A stretch of 64,000 nt of DNA from NCBI RefSeq assembly GCF_017874715.1, contig NZ_JAGGLR010000008.1, positions 62,001 to 126,000 on the forward strand, read 5' to 3'. The notes beneath the pieces are model-generated. The model had not been told where the DNA came from. It worked only from the letters and a program-made list of their open reading frames with translations, and did not search any database. Positions 34,225 through 42,903 of the stretch are shown here, piece after piece. How positions within the stretch are numbered: the first letter of the stretch is position 1; every line of letters starts with the position of its first letter. The translations under genes and the position numbers were made by a program. This stretch comes from Streptomyces iranensis. GTDB lineage: Bacteria; Actinomycetota; Actinomycetes; Streptomycetales; Streptomycetaceae.

Positions 34225-36474
34225 TCAGCGGCAGATCGCCAGGGCGTCCAGTGCCACGGCACCTTGGCCACGTTCCAGCACCATCAGCGGATTGACGTCC
34301 AGTTCGGCGAGGTGGTCCCCGAGCTCCAGGGCCATGCGCTGGACCCGCAGCACGACCTCCACGAGCGCGTCCACATCGGCGGGGGGAGCGCCGCGCACAC
34401 CGTCGAGGAGGGCGCGGCCGCGCAGTTCGGCGAGCATCGCGCGCGTCTGGTCCTCGCCGAACGGGGGGACGCGTACGGCGGTGTCACGGAGGACCTCGAC
34501 GAGCACGCCCCCTATACCGACGGTCACGGTCGGGCCGAAGAGGGGGTCCTGGCTCATGCCGACCACCATCTCCACCCCGCGCTCGACCATCTGGCAGACC
34601 AGCACCCCGTCCAGCTCGACGCCTTCGTAGCGGGCGATGTCGGTGAGCTCCCGATAGGTGTCGCGGACCTGGCTGGCCGAGGTCAGTCCCAGCCGGACCA
34701 GCCCCAGTTCGGTCTTGTGGGCGAGCTGTGGCGCGGACGCCTTCATGACCACGGGGTAGCCCACAAGACCGGCGGCGCGGACGGCCGCGGCCGCGCTGGT
34801 CACCAGTTGCTCGCGCGGCACCCGGATGCCGTACGCCCGCAGCAGCTGTTTCGCCGCGTGCTCGCTCAGGCGGTCTCCTGGGCGCAGCAGATCGCGCACC
34901 TTGCGCAGCGAGGGGGACGGCGTGCGCGGGGCTTCCTCGAACGGGGAGCGGTAGCTGGCGGTGAAGCGGTGGTGCCCCAGATAGGCGCGCACGGCGGTGA
35001 TGCAGTTGGCGAACGTCCGGAAGGTGGCCACGCGGGAGGAGCCCAGCAGGGTGGTGCGGTAGGCGTCCTCGGTGCCGACCGGCGAGCCCCACACCACGCA
35101 CACCAGCTTGTCCGTCTGCTCCGCCGCGTCCACCAGATCCTGCGCCAGCTTGTCGCTCATCGGCGGGAAGGGGCCGGTGATCGGGCAGATCAGCACGCCC
35201 ACGGAGGGATCGGCGAGGAGCGCGTCGATGATCTTCCGGCCGCGCCAGTCGCCGACCGGGTGGCCGCCGTTGTCCACCGGGTTGGCGACGCTGAGCTCGC
35301 CGGGTATCCACTGGTGGAGCTCGGTCTGCTTCTCGGGAGAGAGGGCGGGCAGGGTGAGGCCCGCGGCGGTGGCGAGGTCGGAGAAGTGGGCCCCGGTGCC
35401 CCCGGAGATCGAATACACCACGACGCCCTCGGCGAGCGGCGGGCGGGCGCGGGCGAGCAGCGCCGCCGTGTCCTGCAGCTCGTCCAGGCCGTCCACGCGG
35501 ATCACGCCGAACTGCCGCATGGCCGCGTCCACCACCGCGTCCGAGCCGGTCAGCTTGCCGGTGTGGGAGGCGGCCGTGCGGGCGCCGGTCTCGGTGCGGC
35601 CGACCTTCACGGCGACGACGGGCACCTTGGCGCGGGCGGCCCGGTCGGCGGCGAGGAGGAAGTCGCGGCCGTCCTTCAGCCCCTCCGCGTACAGGGCGAT
35701 GGCGCCGACCTCGGGCCGGGTGGCGAAGTAGGAGATGAAGTCGGAGGTCTCCAGATCGGCCTCGTTGCCGGTCGGGGCCCAGTGGCTGAGCCGGATGCCG
35801 AGCTCCTGGAGGGTGAAGACCGGTCGGCCCTGGTGGCCTGACTGGGTGATGAGGGCGATGGCGGGCCCGTCGAGGTCGTCGCGGAACTTCTCGAAGGCGT
35901 TGAGGTTGGTGTTGGGGCCGAGCAGCCGCAGCCCGGCGCCGCGGGCCGCGGCGGCCAGCCGGGCCTGCGCGGCGGCTCCCTCGGGGCCGGTCTCGGCGAA
36001 GCCGGAGGCGAAGACGACGGCGAACCTCACCTTGCTCCCGTCGAGTTCCTCGATCACCGGGAGCGGGTCGCGGACGAGGAGGACGGCGAGGTCGACGGGT
36101 TCGGGCAGCGCGGCCACGGACGGTACGCACGGAATGCCGAAGACGGCGGGACGGGAGGGATGCACGGGGTGCAGCCGGGCGCCGACGCGTTCGGCCCAGG
36201 CCAGGAGCTGGCGGGTGATACCGGTGTTGGGGCGGCCGTCCGTGTCGGAGGCGCCGATGAGGGCCACCGACTCGGGATGGAAGAAGCGGTCCAGATCGGG
36301 GACGGTGGACGTCAGGGGGCGCCCGCTGACGTCCACGTCGTCCACGCCTTCGGCGGTCCCGCCCGCCGCGGCCCTGCTGTGGACATGCACGGCGGGGCCG
36401 GGGGCCTGCCCGCAGGCGACGGCGCGGGCATGACGGGAGTTGGTGGTCAGGGTGCCGTAGGTCGATCCAAGCAT
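34225..36474 (-). CDS. ADP-forming acyl-CoA synthetase (fused alpha-beta)
   Basis: 749-residue fusion of a CoA-binding succinyl-CoA ligase-like domain (FHPESVALIGASDTDGRPNT, then VVYSISGGTGAHFSDLATAA) and a C-terminal ATP-grasp domain (AAVRAAGLVGYPVVMKASAP and LVEVLRDTAVRVPPFGED). The family couples acyl-CoA formation to ATP hydrolysis via a phospho-His, giving ADP. It is a second way to activate acids in this region, beside the AMP-forming ligases. The start is uncertain: ATG 36474 is used, although the conserved part begins about 55 residues later. Operator 4 lies 116 bases upstream. Confidence 0.88.
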   Translation of the reverse strand: MLGSTYGTLTTNSRHARAVACGQAPGPAVHVHSRAAAGGTAEGVDDVDVSGRPLTSTVPDLDRFFHPESVALIGASDTDGRPNTGITRQLLAWAERVGARLHPVHPSRPAVFGIPCVPSVAALPEPVDLAVLLVRDPLPVIEELDGSKVRFAVVFASGFAETGPEGAAAQARLAAAARGAGLRLLGPNTNLNAFEKFRDDLDGPAIALITQSGHQGRPVFTLQELGIRLSHWAPTGNEADLETSDFISYFATRPEVGAIALYAEGLKDGRDFLLAADRAARAKVPVVAVKVGRTETGARTAASHTGKLTGSDAVVDAAMRQFGVIRVDGLDELQDTAALLARARPPLAEGVVVYSISGGTGAHFSDLATAAGLTLPALSPEKQTELHQWIPGELSVANPVDNGGHPVGDWRGRKIIDALLADPSVGVLICPITGPFPPMSDKLAQDLVDAAEQTDKLVCVVWGSPVGTEDAYRTTLLGSSRVATFRTFANCITAVRAYLGHHRFTASYRSPFEEAPRTPSPSLRKVRDLLRPGDRLSEHAAKQLLRAYGIRVPREQLVTSAAAAVRAAGLVGYPVVMKASAPQLAHKTELGLVRLGLTSASQVRDTYRELTDIARYEGVELDGVLVCQMVERGVEMVVGMSQDPLFGPTVTVGIGGVLVEVLRDTAVRVPPFGEDQTRAMLAELRGRALLDGVRGAPPADVDALVEVVLRVQRMALELGDHLAELDVNPLMVLERGQGAVALDALAICR

Positions 36475-36590
36475 CGGTATCCGCCACTCCTGCTCGTTGG
36501 CCAATAACCGGGTAGGTGACCAGGGGATTCGGCGTCGGCCGCCGCAGCAAACCTGACGCCAAGTCACATTACCCAGTAGTCAGGTTACTG

Positions 36591-36607
36591 AACTGACGGC
36601 CTGTCAG
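36591..36607. promoter_or_regulatory. Candidate TetR operator 4: ACTGACGGCCTGTCAGG
   Basis: Copy of the repeated motif upstream of the ADP-forming synthetase gene. Another inverted repeat, AACCTGAC...GTCAGGTT (36549-36556 and 36578-36585), lies between it and the gene, so this promoter may have two binding sites. Confidence 0.7.
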
Positions 36608-36690
36608 GAATGCTCGGGGCGAGGGGAACACGCAGGGTGACGGCGGGGCCGGTGGAATCGCGGCCCGTCCCGCCCCGTCCCGCCTCGCTG

Positions 36691-37845
36691 TCATGCCGTC
36701 GTGCGGGCGACCGTCTTGGCGATCTTCCGGGCGTCGATGGCCAGCTCGCGCAGCATCCCGCTGATCGGGTTCGTATAGCCCGTGAAGTGCAGTCCCGGTG
36801 CGCCCTTCAGGGTCCGTCGGCCGTGCGGGAGGGGGCGGCCGCGACCGTCGAGCACGCCCAGATGGCCGACCAGTTCCTCCAGGCCGCGCCGGTAGCCGGT
36901 CGCGGCGATCACCACCTCGGGGCTGATCCGTGAGCCATCGGCCAGGACCACCTTGTCCAGATCGAAGGAGTCCACCGCCGGGACCACCTCCACCCGTCCC
37001 GTCCGCACCGCGTCGACCAGCCCCACGTCCTGGACCGGGATCGCGCCCTCCCGTACGCGGGTGTAGAGCCCGGTGTCGGGCCAGGGCAGGCCGTGCTCGG
37101 TCAGATCCGGCATGCTCACCCGGCACATCACCCGCGCCGCCCGGTCCACCGCGCGCCGCGGCAGCCTGCGCACCAGGATGCCGGTGGCCTGTGCGGGCCA
37201 CCCGGCCGTCGAGCGGCGCAGGATGTGCGGCACGGTGCGGATCGCCAGCCGCACCCGGGCCGCGCCGCCCTCGATCAGATCGACCGCGATCTCGGCGCCG
37301 GTGTTGCCGACGCCGACCACCAGGACGTCACGGCCCTCGAAGGGGCGGGCGTTGCGGTAGTGGGCGGCGTGCAGCAGCTCGCCGGTGTAGCCGGCGCGAC
37401 CCGGCCAGTCCGGCAGCCGTGGGGTGTGGTTGAAGCCCGTCGCGACGACGATCACGGGCGAGGACAGCGCACGGCCGCCCGTGGCGCGCAGCACCCACTC
37501 CGTGTCGTCGGACGACCGGTCGATGCGGGAGACCTCGACGCCCGTGACGATGTCCAGCCGGTGGTGCTCGACGTAGCGCTCCAGATAGCGCACGACGTCG
37601 TCGCGCCCGACCCACCGTCCGTAGGACCGGGGGATCGGCAGCCCGGGGAGTGCGGAGAGTCTGCGCGTGGTGTGCAGATGCAGCCGGTCGTAGTGGTTCC
37701 GCCAGGACGCGGCGACCGCGTCGGACTTCTCCAGGACGACGGCGCGGATCCCGCGGTGGCTGAGCGCGGCAGCGGCGGCGAGTCCGCCCGGTCCACCGCC
37801 GATCACATAGACGGGTGAGGACTTCTCGGGGGAGCGGTCGGCCAT
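36691..37845 (-). CDS. Flavin-containing monooxygenase-type NAD(P)/FAD oxidoreductase
   Basis: 384-residue two-dinucleotide-fold flavoprotein. The FAD motif is VYVIGGGPGGLAAAAALSHR, the FMO-like SWRNHYDRLHLHTTRRLSAL follows, and the NADP motif is VLVVGVGNTGAEIAVDLIEG with the later IAATGYRRGLEELVGHL. It may oxygenate a nucleophilic atom or a ketone (Baeyer-Villiger type); the substrate is unknown. The ATG at 37845 begins MADRSPEKSSPVYVIGG. The start region contains a TTTGAC...GTCAAA palindrome at 37867-37886. It sits between the synthetase operon and the DoxX operon. Confidence 0.88.
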   Translation of the reverse strand: MADRSPEKSSPVYVIGGGPGGLAAAAALSHRGIRAVVLEKSDAVAASWRNHYDRLHLHTTRRLSALPGLPIPRSYGRWVGRDDVVRYLERYVEHHRLDIVTGVEVSRIDRSSDDTEWVLRATGGRALSSPVIVVATGFNHTPRLPDWPGRAGYTGELLHAAHYRNARPFEGRDVLVVGVGNTGAEIAVDLIEGGAARVRLAIRTVPHILRRSTAGWPAQATGILVRRLPRRAVDRAARVMCRVSMPDLTEHGLPWPDTGLYTRVREGAIPVQDVGLVDAVRTGRVEVVPAVDSFDLDKVVLADGSRISPEVVIAATGYRRGLEELVGHLGVLDGRGRPLPHGRRTLKGAPGLHFTGYTNPISGMLRELAIDARKIAKTVARTTA

Positions 37846-37866
37846 GCGGGTGAGCGTAGTCGGGTA

Positions 37867-37886
37867 TTTGACGGGTTTCGGTCAAA
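37867..37886. promoter_or_regulatory. Inverted repeat TTTGAC-N8-GTCAAA upstream of the FMO-like gene
   Basis: The 20-bp repeat starts 22 bases from the ATG at 37845, and another GGTCAAA follows near 37892. It may be an operator distinct from the TCTGACGG family. Confidence 0.4.
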
Positions 37887-38020
37887 CGATCCGGTCAAAG
37901 TGATTCCGGATGGGTTGCGGAGAGGTCACGGTCGGTTGGCGCCGGACCGTCGGCGCGATGGCCCATCGGTTTCCGTTCCGCCGGCGCGACCTCTTGCGCG
38001 GGCCGTGCCCGGCCCATAAA

Positions 38021-38037
38021 ACTGACGTACCGTCAGA
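38021..38037. promoter_or_regulatory. Candidate TetR operator 5: ACTGACGTACCGTCAGA
   Basis: Copy of the repeated motif with an intact right arm, 27 bases upstream of the DoxX-like gene. Confidence 0.78.
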
Positions 38038-38064
38038 TTCGCCGGGACGGGAGGGTGGAGGACG

Positions 38065-38517
38065 ATGCGGACGATCGGGCTCGACGGGGCCGAATGGCTC
38101 GCCGTACTGCGTATCGGACTCGGCCTGTGGTGGCTCGAGAGCTGGCGGCACAAGGACAAGAAGGACTGGTTCGAGCGCGGCACCGGCATCGGCTGGGCGG
38201 TGGGCGTGGCCGCCAAGCACCGCTGGGCGTTCGTCCGCGGCGGCTTCGACACGGTGGTCACACCCCGTCCCAAGGTCATGGCGTACGTCGTCGTCTACGC
38301 CGAACTGGCCCTCGGCCTCGGGCTGACGCTCGGCTTTCTGACCCCCATCGCCCTGATCGGCGCGATCGTGCTCAATCTGCTCTATTTCCTGCTCATGATC
38401 CACGACTGGGCGGAGCAGGGGCAGAACTCGATGATGGTGCTGATCTCCGTGGTCGGGCTCTTCGGCATGAGCTGGCAGACCTGGTCGCTCGACGAGGCGT
38501 GGGGGCTGTTCCTGTGA
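38065..38517 (+). CDS. DoxX-family membrane protein
   Basis: 150-residue membrane protein with four hydrophobic segments: WLAVLRIGLGLWWLESW, VMAYVVVYAELALGLGLTLG, LIGAIVLNLLYFLLMIHDWA and MMVLISVVGLFGMSWQTW. The pattern fits the DoxX/DoxD family, whose members are linked to redox functions, though the role in this group is unclear. The ATG at 38065 is weakly supported by GGAGGA upstream. It overlaps the DUF35 gene by four bases (GTGA), so the two are translationally coupled. Confidence 0.82.
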   Translation: MRTIGLDGAEWLAVLRIGLGLWWLESWRHKDKKDWFERGTGIGWAVGVAAKHRWAFVRGGFDTVVTPRPKVMAYVVVYAELALGLGLTLGFLTPIALIGAIVLNLLYFLLMIHDWAEQGQNSMMVLISVVGLFGMSWQTWSLDEAWGLFL

Positions 38518-38969
38518 GCCCGACGCCGCCGCCCGCGGGCGCTCCGCGCTTCGACCTGCCCGAGATCGACGCCTTCACCCGCCCCTACTGGGACGCCACC
38601 GCCGAGGGCCGGCTGCTGATCCGGCGCTGCGGCGGGTGTGGCCGGGCTCATCACTACCCGCGCGAGTTCTGCCCGTACTGCTGGAGCGAGAACGTCGCCT
38701 GGGAGGCGGCGAGCGGCGCCGCGTCGCTCTATACGTGGTCCGTGGTGCACCGCAATGACCTGCCGCCGTTCGGCACCCGGGTCCCGTACACCGCCGCCGT
38801 CGTCGACCTCGCCGAGGGGCCGCGGATGATGACCGAGCTCATCGAGGTACCGGAGAGTGGCCCGCGAGTGGGGATGCGGCTCGGGGTGGCGTTCCGGGCG
38901 GCGGGGGCCGGTGAGGCGGCCGAGGGGGGCGTGCCGGTCGTCCCTGTCTTCCGGCCGGTGCTTGCCTAG
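38514..38969 (+). CDS. DUF35 OB-fold protein with zinc ribbon (thiolase partner)
   Basis: 151-residue protein. A rubredoxin-like zinc ribbon, RRCGGCGRAHHYPREFCPYC, is followed by an OB fold (SLYTWSVVHRNDLPPFGTRV, PYTAAVVDLAEGPRMMTELI). These proteins pair with SCP2-type thiolases and Ltp aldolases and help bind the acyl-CoA. The likely partner is the thiolase at 39839-41017 on the other strand. A second DUF35/thiolase pair lies at 50910-52594. The start is GTG, overlapping the DoxX stop. Confidence 0.88.
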   Translation: MSPTPPPAGAPRFDLPEIDAFTRPYWDATAEGRLLIRRCGGCGRAHHYPREFCPYCWSENVAWEAASGAASLYTWSVVHRNDLPPFGTRVPYTAAVVDLAEGPRMMTELIEVPESGPRVGMRLGVAFRAAGAGEAAEGGVPVVPVFRPVLA

Positions 38970-38972
38970 TCT

Positions 38973-39001
38973 CACGGCGTGGCCGCCTTACGGCCGCCGT
39001 G
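38973..39001. terminator. Hairpin between the DUF35 gene and the convergent PPOX gene
   Basis: CACGGCG and CGCCGTG arms enclose GGCCG-CCTTA-CGGC, four bases after the DUF35 stop. It can terminate either direction. Confidence 0.6.
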
Positions 39002-39051
39002 TTCAACGGTGCACGCCTTACGGTCGGCGTCGCCGTACGGCCGTGCAGCCG

Positions 39052-39738
39052 TTAGGGCCACAGCAGCTCTCGCCGCCAGCCGCCGGGCTCCCCGGGGTCG
39101 CGGCGATAGCGGACCCGTACGTGCCGCCGCCCGGCCTCCTCCTGGTAGAACTCGACCTCGTCGGCCTCCAGGACGTACAGGGTCCAGGTGGGGGCGGTCG
39201 CGTCCGATTCGCGTTCGGCCCGTTCGTACGCCGTCTCGAAGGCCCGTAGCAGCTCCTCGTAGGAGCCGAGCACCTCGCTCTGCCGCCCGCTCCCGGCCAG
39301 CGCCGCCGCGAACGCCGCGGGGGACCGGCCGCGCAGATCGGCCGCGCTCTCCTCCGGTCCGGCCTCGCCGACCCGCCCGCTGACGCGCACCTGACGGCCC
39401 GACCGCATCCAGTGGAACGCGAGCGAGGCGTACGGCTGCTCGGCCAACTCTCGGCCCTTACGGCTGGTGCGATGGGTGCCGAAGTGCCAGCCGCGCTCAT
39501 CGGCGTCGTGCAGCATCACCGTGCGCTGGGACGGGCGGCAGTCGGCGCCCGCGGTGGCCAGGGTCATGGTGTGCGGCCCGGGTTCACCCGCCTCGGCGGC
39601 CTCCCGCAGCCACCGCCGGAAGAGCGGAAGCGGTGCGTCCGGGGCCGTGGCCGGGTCGAAGACGGGCAGTTCGCCCGCATGGGGTACGCGCAGGCCGCGT
39701 AGCAGTGCGCGGAATGCCTCATCCTCGTTCTCACTCAT
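39052..39738 (-). CDS. PdxH-like pyridoxamine 5'-phosphate oxidase-family flavoprotein
   Basis: 228-residue FMN-binding split-barrel protein. The N-terminal half (PLFRRWLREAAEAGEPGPHT, MTLATAGADCRPSQRTVMLH, GWHFGTHRTSRKGRELAEQP) matches PNPOx. The central ASLAFHWMRSGRQVRVSGRV and the C-terminal WTLYVLEADEVEFYQ with RVRYRR also fit that family. It may make pyridoxal phosphate or be a general PPOX-class oxidoreductase; no vitamin B6 gene is nearby, so the second is as likely. The ATG at 39738 is in a good context. Confidence 0.85.
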   Translation of the reverse strand: MSENEDEAFRALLRGLRVPHAGELPVFDPATAPDAPLPLFRRWLREAAEAGEPGPHTMTLATAGADCRPSQRTVMLHDADERGWHFGTHRTSRKGRELAEQPYASLAFHWMRSGRQVRVSGRVGEAGPEESAADLRGRSPAAFAAALAGSGRQSEVLGSYEELLRAFETAYERAERESDATAPTWTLYVLEADEVEFYQEEAGRRHVRVRYRRDPGEPGGWRRELLWP

Positions 39739-39838
39739 CGGCTCCCCATCCGATCACCCATGAGGAGCCGGGGCAAGCGGGCGCGTACGTACGGCCGGGG
39801 CGGGCCCGTCAGCCGCGGGCCTGTCAGCCGCGGGCCCG

Positions 39839-41017
39839 TCAGTCGCGGCCCAGGACCACCGTGCCCGCCGAGCAGAACCAGCCCCCCGTGCCCGACGCCA
39901 CGGCGAGTTCCGGCAGCCGTCCGCCCGCCTTGCGCACCTGGCGCTCCCCGGCCTCGCCGCGCAGCTGACGCACTGCCTCGACCAGCAGGAACAGCCCGCG
40001 CATCCCCGGGTGGCAGGCGGAGAGGCCGCCGCCGTCGGTGTTGGTCGGCAGCTCGCCGTCCCGCGTCAGCCGCCCCTTCTCCGCGAACGCCCCGCCCTCG
40101 CCCTTGGCGCAGAAACCGAGGTCCTCCAGCGTCACCAGGGTCATATAGGTGAAGGCGTCATAGAGCTCGGCCACGTCGATCTCCGACGGCTGGACGCCCG
40201 CCCGCGCGAAGGCCGCCCGGCCGGAGGCCGCGGCCGGGGAGACCGTGAAGTCCTCCCATTCGGACATGGTGGTGTGCGAGACGGCCGTGCCCGAACCCAG
40301 CACCCATACCGGGGGCTTCGCCGTGTCCGGTACGTACTCCTCGGCCGCGAGCAGCACCGCGCAGCCGCCGTCCGAACGGATGCAGCAGTGCAGTTTGGTG
40401 AAGGGGTCGGCGATCGTCGGGCCGCTCAGGACGTCATCGATCGTGATCGGTTCGCGAAACATCGCGTCCGAATTGTGCCCGGCGTTGATACGCGCCTGAA
40501 CGGCGATGTCCGCCAGTTGTTCGAGCGTGGTGCCGTACTCATACATATGGCGGCGCGCGGCCATCGCGTACTTGGCGACCAACGTATGCCCGTACGGGAC
40601 CTCGAACTGGAGCGGTCCCCGCGCCCCGAAGGAGAGGTTCGCGGTGCGGCGGCCCGCGCGGATGTCGGCGCGGGCGGTGGACCCGTAGACGAGCAGAACG
40701 GCGCGGGCGTGCCCGGCGGCGATCGCGTCCGCCGCGTGCGCCGCCATGACCTCCCAGGTGGAGCCGCCGACGGCCGTCGAGTCGGTCCAGGTCGGCCGCA
40801 GCCCCAGATACTCGGCCACCTCGACCGGCGCGAGGGTGCCGAGCCCCGCCGAGGCGAAGCCGTCGACGACCGACCGGTCGAGGCCGGAGTCGGCGAGGGC
40901 CCGGCGGGCGGCCTGGGCGTGGAGGGCGTAGGGGGTGGCCGTGTCGACGCGGCCGCAGTCGGAGAGGGAGACGCCGACGACGGCGACCTTACGGTTGCGC
41001 TGCGCTACGGGCGGCAT
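39839..41017 (-). CDS. SCP2-thiolase/Ltp-type lipid-transfer protein
   Basis: 392-residue thiolase-fold protein: KVAVVGVSLSDCGRVDT, DSGLDRSVVDGFASAGLG, ELYDAFTYMTLVTLEDLG and GGGLSACHPGMRGLFLLVEA. The segment where a thiolase nucleophile Cys is expected reads STAVGGSTWEVMAAHAADAI, without a Cys. A retro-aldolase (Ltp2-like) or non-classical role is therefore possible; this needs a proper alignment. Operator 6 ends four bases before the ATG and no ribosome site is visible, so the mRNA may be leaderless. A DUF35 partner is encoded at 38514. Confidence 0.88.
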   Translation of the reverse strand: MPPVAQRNRKVAVVGVSLSDCGRVDTATPYALHAQAARRALADSGLDRSVVDGFASAGLGTLAPVEVAEYLGLRPTWTDSTAVGGSTWEVMAAHAADAIAAGHARAVLLVYGSTARADIRAGRRTANLSFGARGPLQFEVPYGHTLVAKYAMAARRHMYEYGTTLEQLADIAVQARINAGHNSDAMFREPITIDDVLSGPTIADPFTKLHCCIRSDGGCAVLLAAEEYVPDTAKPPVWVLGSGTAVSHTTMSEWEDFTVSPAAASGRAAFARAGVQPSEIDVAELYDAFTYMTLVTLEDLGFCAKGEGGAFAEKGRLTRDGELPTNTDGGGLSACHPGMRGLFLLVEAVRQLRGEAGERQVRKAGGRLPELAVASGTGGWFCSAGTVVLGRD

Positions 41018-41020
41018 GAA

Positions 41021-41037
41021 TCTGACGGTACATCAGA
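41021..41037. promoter_or_regulatory. Candidate TetR operator 6: TCTGACGGTACATCAGA
   Basis: Near-perfect palindrome ending almost at the start codon of the thiolase at 41017. Any bound protein would cover the transcription start. Confidence 0.8.
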
Positions 41038-41173
41038 TTTGCTGGAGCGGAAGGGGCGCAGATGCGAGCGCGCCGAGGTCCAGAGGGAAGGGGGATGGTC
41101 CGGACGATCTCCCGTATGGCCGTGCTCGCGTCTTGAGCACAAGCCCCGCCCGGACCACGCGTGAGGCGCCCGG

Positions 41174-41302
41174 TTACTGCAGGAACTGCCCCACACAAGC
41201 GGCGATCGCCACCAGAAGGCTCAGCACTCCGATCACGACCTGCCACCTGTCCGGGCCGGTCCACCGGGCGTCGCTCGTCTCCTGCGTGCTCCGATCGTCC
41301 AT
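41174..41302 (-). CDS. Small single-helix membrane protein, 42 residues
   Basis: A short frame preceded by a strong ribosome site (GAGGAGGGG, three bases from the ATG at 41302). It begins MDDRSTQETSDARWTGPD, a charged head, and continues WQVVIGVLSLLVAIAACVGQ, one membrane helix, ending FLQ. Codon use is normal for the genome. No family is recognised. It lies alone between the thiolase and the acyl-CoA dehydrogenase at 41494. The good ribosome site and clean helix make it a likely real gene. Confidence 0.65.
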   Translation of the reverse strand: MDDRSTQETSDARWTGPDRWQVVIGVLSLLVAIAACVGQFLQ

Positions 41303-41458
41303 TACCCCTCCTCGCTCCTCCGACAGGCCCCGGAGGACAGGGCCACCGCCGGTCGGGTCGCGCTCCGGCGGAGGATGCGGGGAGGAACGTGGTGGGGCGG
41401 CAGCAGTTTAACCGTGGATGGAGCGGGAGGGGTGGGAAAGTCCCGAGCCCGTCCCTAG

Positions 41459-41475
41459 TATGACGGCCCGTCAGA
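41459..41475. promoter_or_regulatory. Candidate TetR operator 7: TATGACGGCCCGTCAGA
   Basis: Copy of the repeated motif with one mismatch at position 2, five bases before the GGAGG of the acyl-CoA dehydrogenase gene at 41494. Confidence 0.78.
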
Positions 41476-41493
41476 AAACGGAGGTGCTCGCCG

Positions 41494-42903
41494 ATGGACA
41501 CCGCGTTCACCGAGGAACAGGACGAGATCCGCCGTACGCTGCGCACTCTGCTGCGGGAGCGATGCGGGCCGGACGAGGTCAAGGCGGCGGTCCAGACCGC
41601 GCCCGGCTATGACGAGGCCCTGTGGCGGCAGCTCGCCCAGACGCTCGGGCTGCCGGGCCTCGCCCTTTCAGCGGTGTACGGGGGCGTCGGCTGCGGCGTC
41701 ACCGAGCTGGCGCTGGCCTGTGAGGAGACCGGGCGGGTGCTGCTCCCCTCGCCGCTCCTGGCCACCGCCGTGTTCGCCGCGCCCCTGGTCGCCGCGCTCG
41801 GGACGGAGACGCAGCGCGCCGAGCTGCTGCCGCGCATCGCGGACGGCGCCCTTACGGCGGCGCTCGCGGTGCCGGGGCGCGCGCTGCCCGAAGCGCTGGG
41901 GCTCGTTGGAGCGCGGGACGGCGCGTGGGCCGGTGGGGGGCGCGCGGGGGGTGTCCAGGCGCGCCCGGACAGGGACGGCGGCGCGGGGTGGCGGCTGTAC
42001 GGGCAGGTGGAGCAGGTGCTGGGCGGGCACAGCGCCGAACTGCTGCTCGTCGCCGCCCGCGCCGGAGGCTATACGCGCGGGCGGACGCTGCTGTTCCTGG
42101 TCCGGGCGGGGGCGGACGGCCTGGCCCGCACCCGGCTGACCGCCCTCGACGCGACCCGGCCGCAGGCCCGGATCGAGCTGCGGAACGTCTCGGCCGAGCT
42201 GCTGGGGGCGGACGACGGCGGGAGCGGAAGCGGGAGCGGGGAAGCGGTGGCCGAGGCGCTGGCGGCCGTGGGTACGGCGGCCGGGGCCGTGCTCGCCGCC
42301 GAAGCCGTGGGGGCGGCGGACGCGGCCCTCACACGGACGGTCGAGTATGTGCGGGCGCGTGAGCAGTTCGGCCGTCCCATCGGCTCCTTCCAGGCGGTCA
42401 AGCACCGGCTGGCGGATGTGTACGTCGCGGTGCAGGCGGCCCGCTCGGCGGCGTACTACGCGGCATGGGCCGCGACCGAGGGCGGTGCGGGCGGCACGGA
42501 AGCCGCGGTCGCGGGCGGGCTGGCGCTCGCGCAGGCGCTGGAGGCGCAGCGCACGGCGGCGGCCGAGGCGGTGCAGCTGCACGGCGGCATCGGCTTCACC
42601 TGGGAGCACGACGCGCATCTCTACTTCAAGCGGGCCGCCTCGGACGAGCTGCTCTTCGGCCCCGGCCACCGGCTGCGGGCGCGGGCCGCGGAACGAGAGG
42701 GACTCTTCGGCGCGGCCGATCGCGCTCCTTACGGCGGCCATGAACGGCGTGGCGGGCGCGGGGGGAGCGGCGGAAGCGGTCCCAACGGGGACGGCACGCA
42801 CGATGGCCCGGACGGGCGCGACGGGCCTGACGGTCGCGATGGGCGCGACGGGCCTGACGGGCCTGACGGTCGCGATGGGCTGCGTAGGGCGGTGACGGCC
42901 TGA
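41494..42903 (+). CDS. Acyl-CoA dehydrogenase-like protein with Gly/Asp-rich tail
   Basis: 469-residue acyl-CoA dehydrogenase of the more divergent subunit type, like the product at 21378. It lacks EPxAGSD but has AREQFGRPIGSFQAVKHRLA and QLHGGIGFTWEHDAHLYFKR (about 360). The catalytic core ends near residue 415. The remaining 50 residues are a low-complexity DG-rich tail (GPDGRDGRDGPDGPDGRDG). A partner with the EPDAGSD type is not adjacent; the product at 25808 is a candidate. The ATG has GGAGG upstream. The stop overlaps the next start by one base. Confidence 0.9.
   Translation: MDTAFTEEQDEIRRTLRTLLRERCGPDEVKAAVQTAPGYDEALWRQLAQTLGLPGLALSAVYGGVGCGVTELALACEETGRVLLPSPLLATAVFAAPLVAALGTETQRAELLPRIADGALTAALAVPGRALPEALGLVGARDGAWAGGGRAGGVQARPDRDGGAGWRLYGQVEQVLGGHSAELLLVAARAGGYTRGRTLLFLVRAGADGLARTRLTALDATRPQARIELRNVSAELLGADDGGSGSGSGEAVAEALAAVGTAAGAVLAAEAVGAADAALTRTVEYVRAREQFGRPIGSFQAVKHRLADVYVAVQAARSAAYYAAWAATEGGAGGTEAAVAGGLALAQALEAQRTAAAEAVQLHGGIGFTWEHDAHLYFKRAASDELLFGPGHRLRARAAEREGLFGAADRAPYGGHERRGGRGGSGGSGPNGDGTHDGPDGRDGPDGRDGRDGPDGPDGRDGLRRAVTA

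Noticed and set aside
42787..42897. GxD-rich repeat considered as a collagen-like domain
   Set aside because: It is a short low-complexity tail of an acyl-CoA dehydrogenase without regular Gly-X-Y length; simple repeat expansion explains it.
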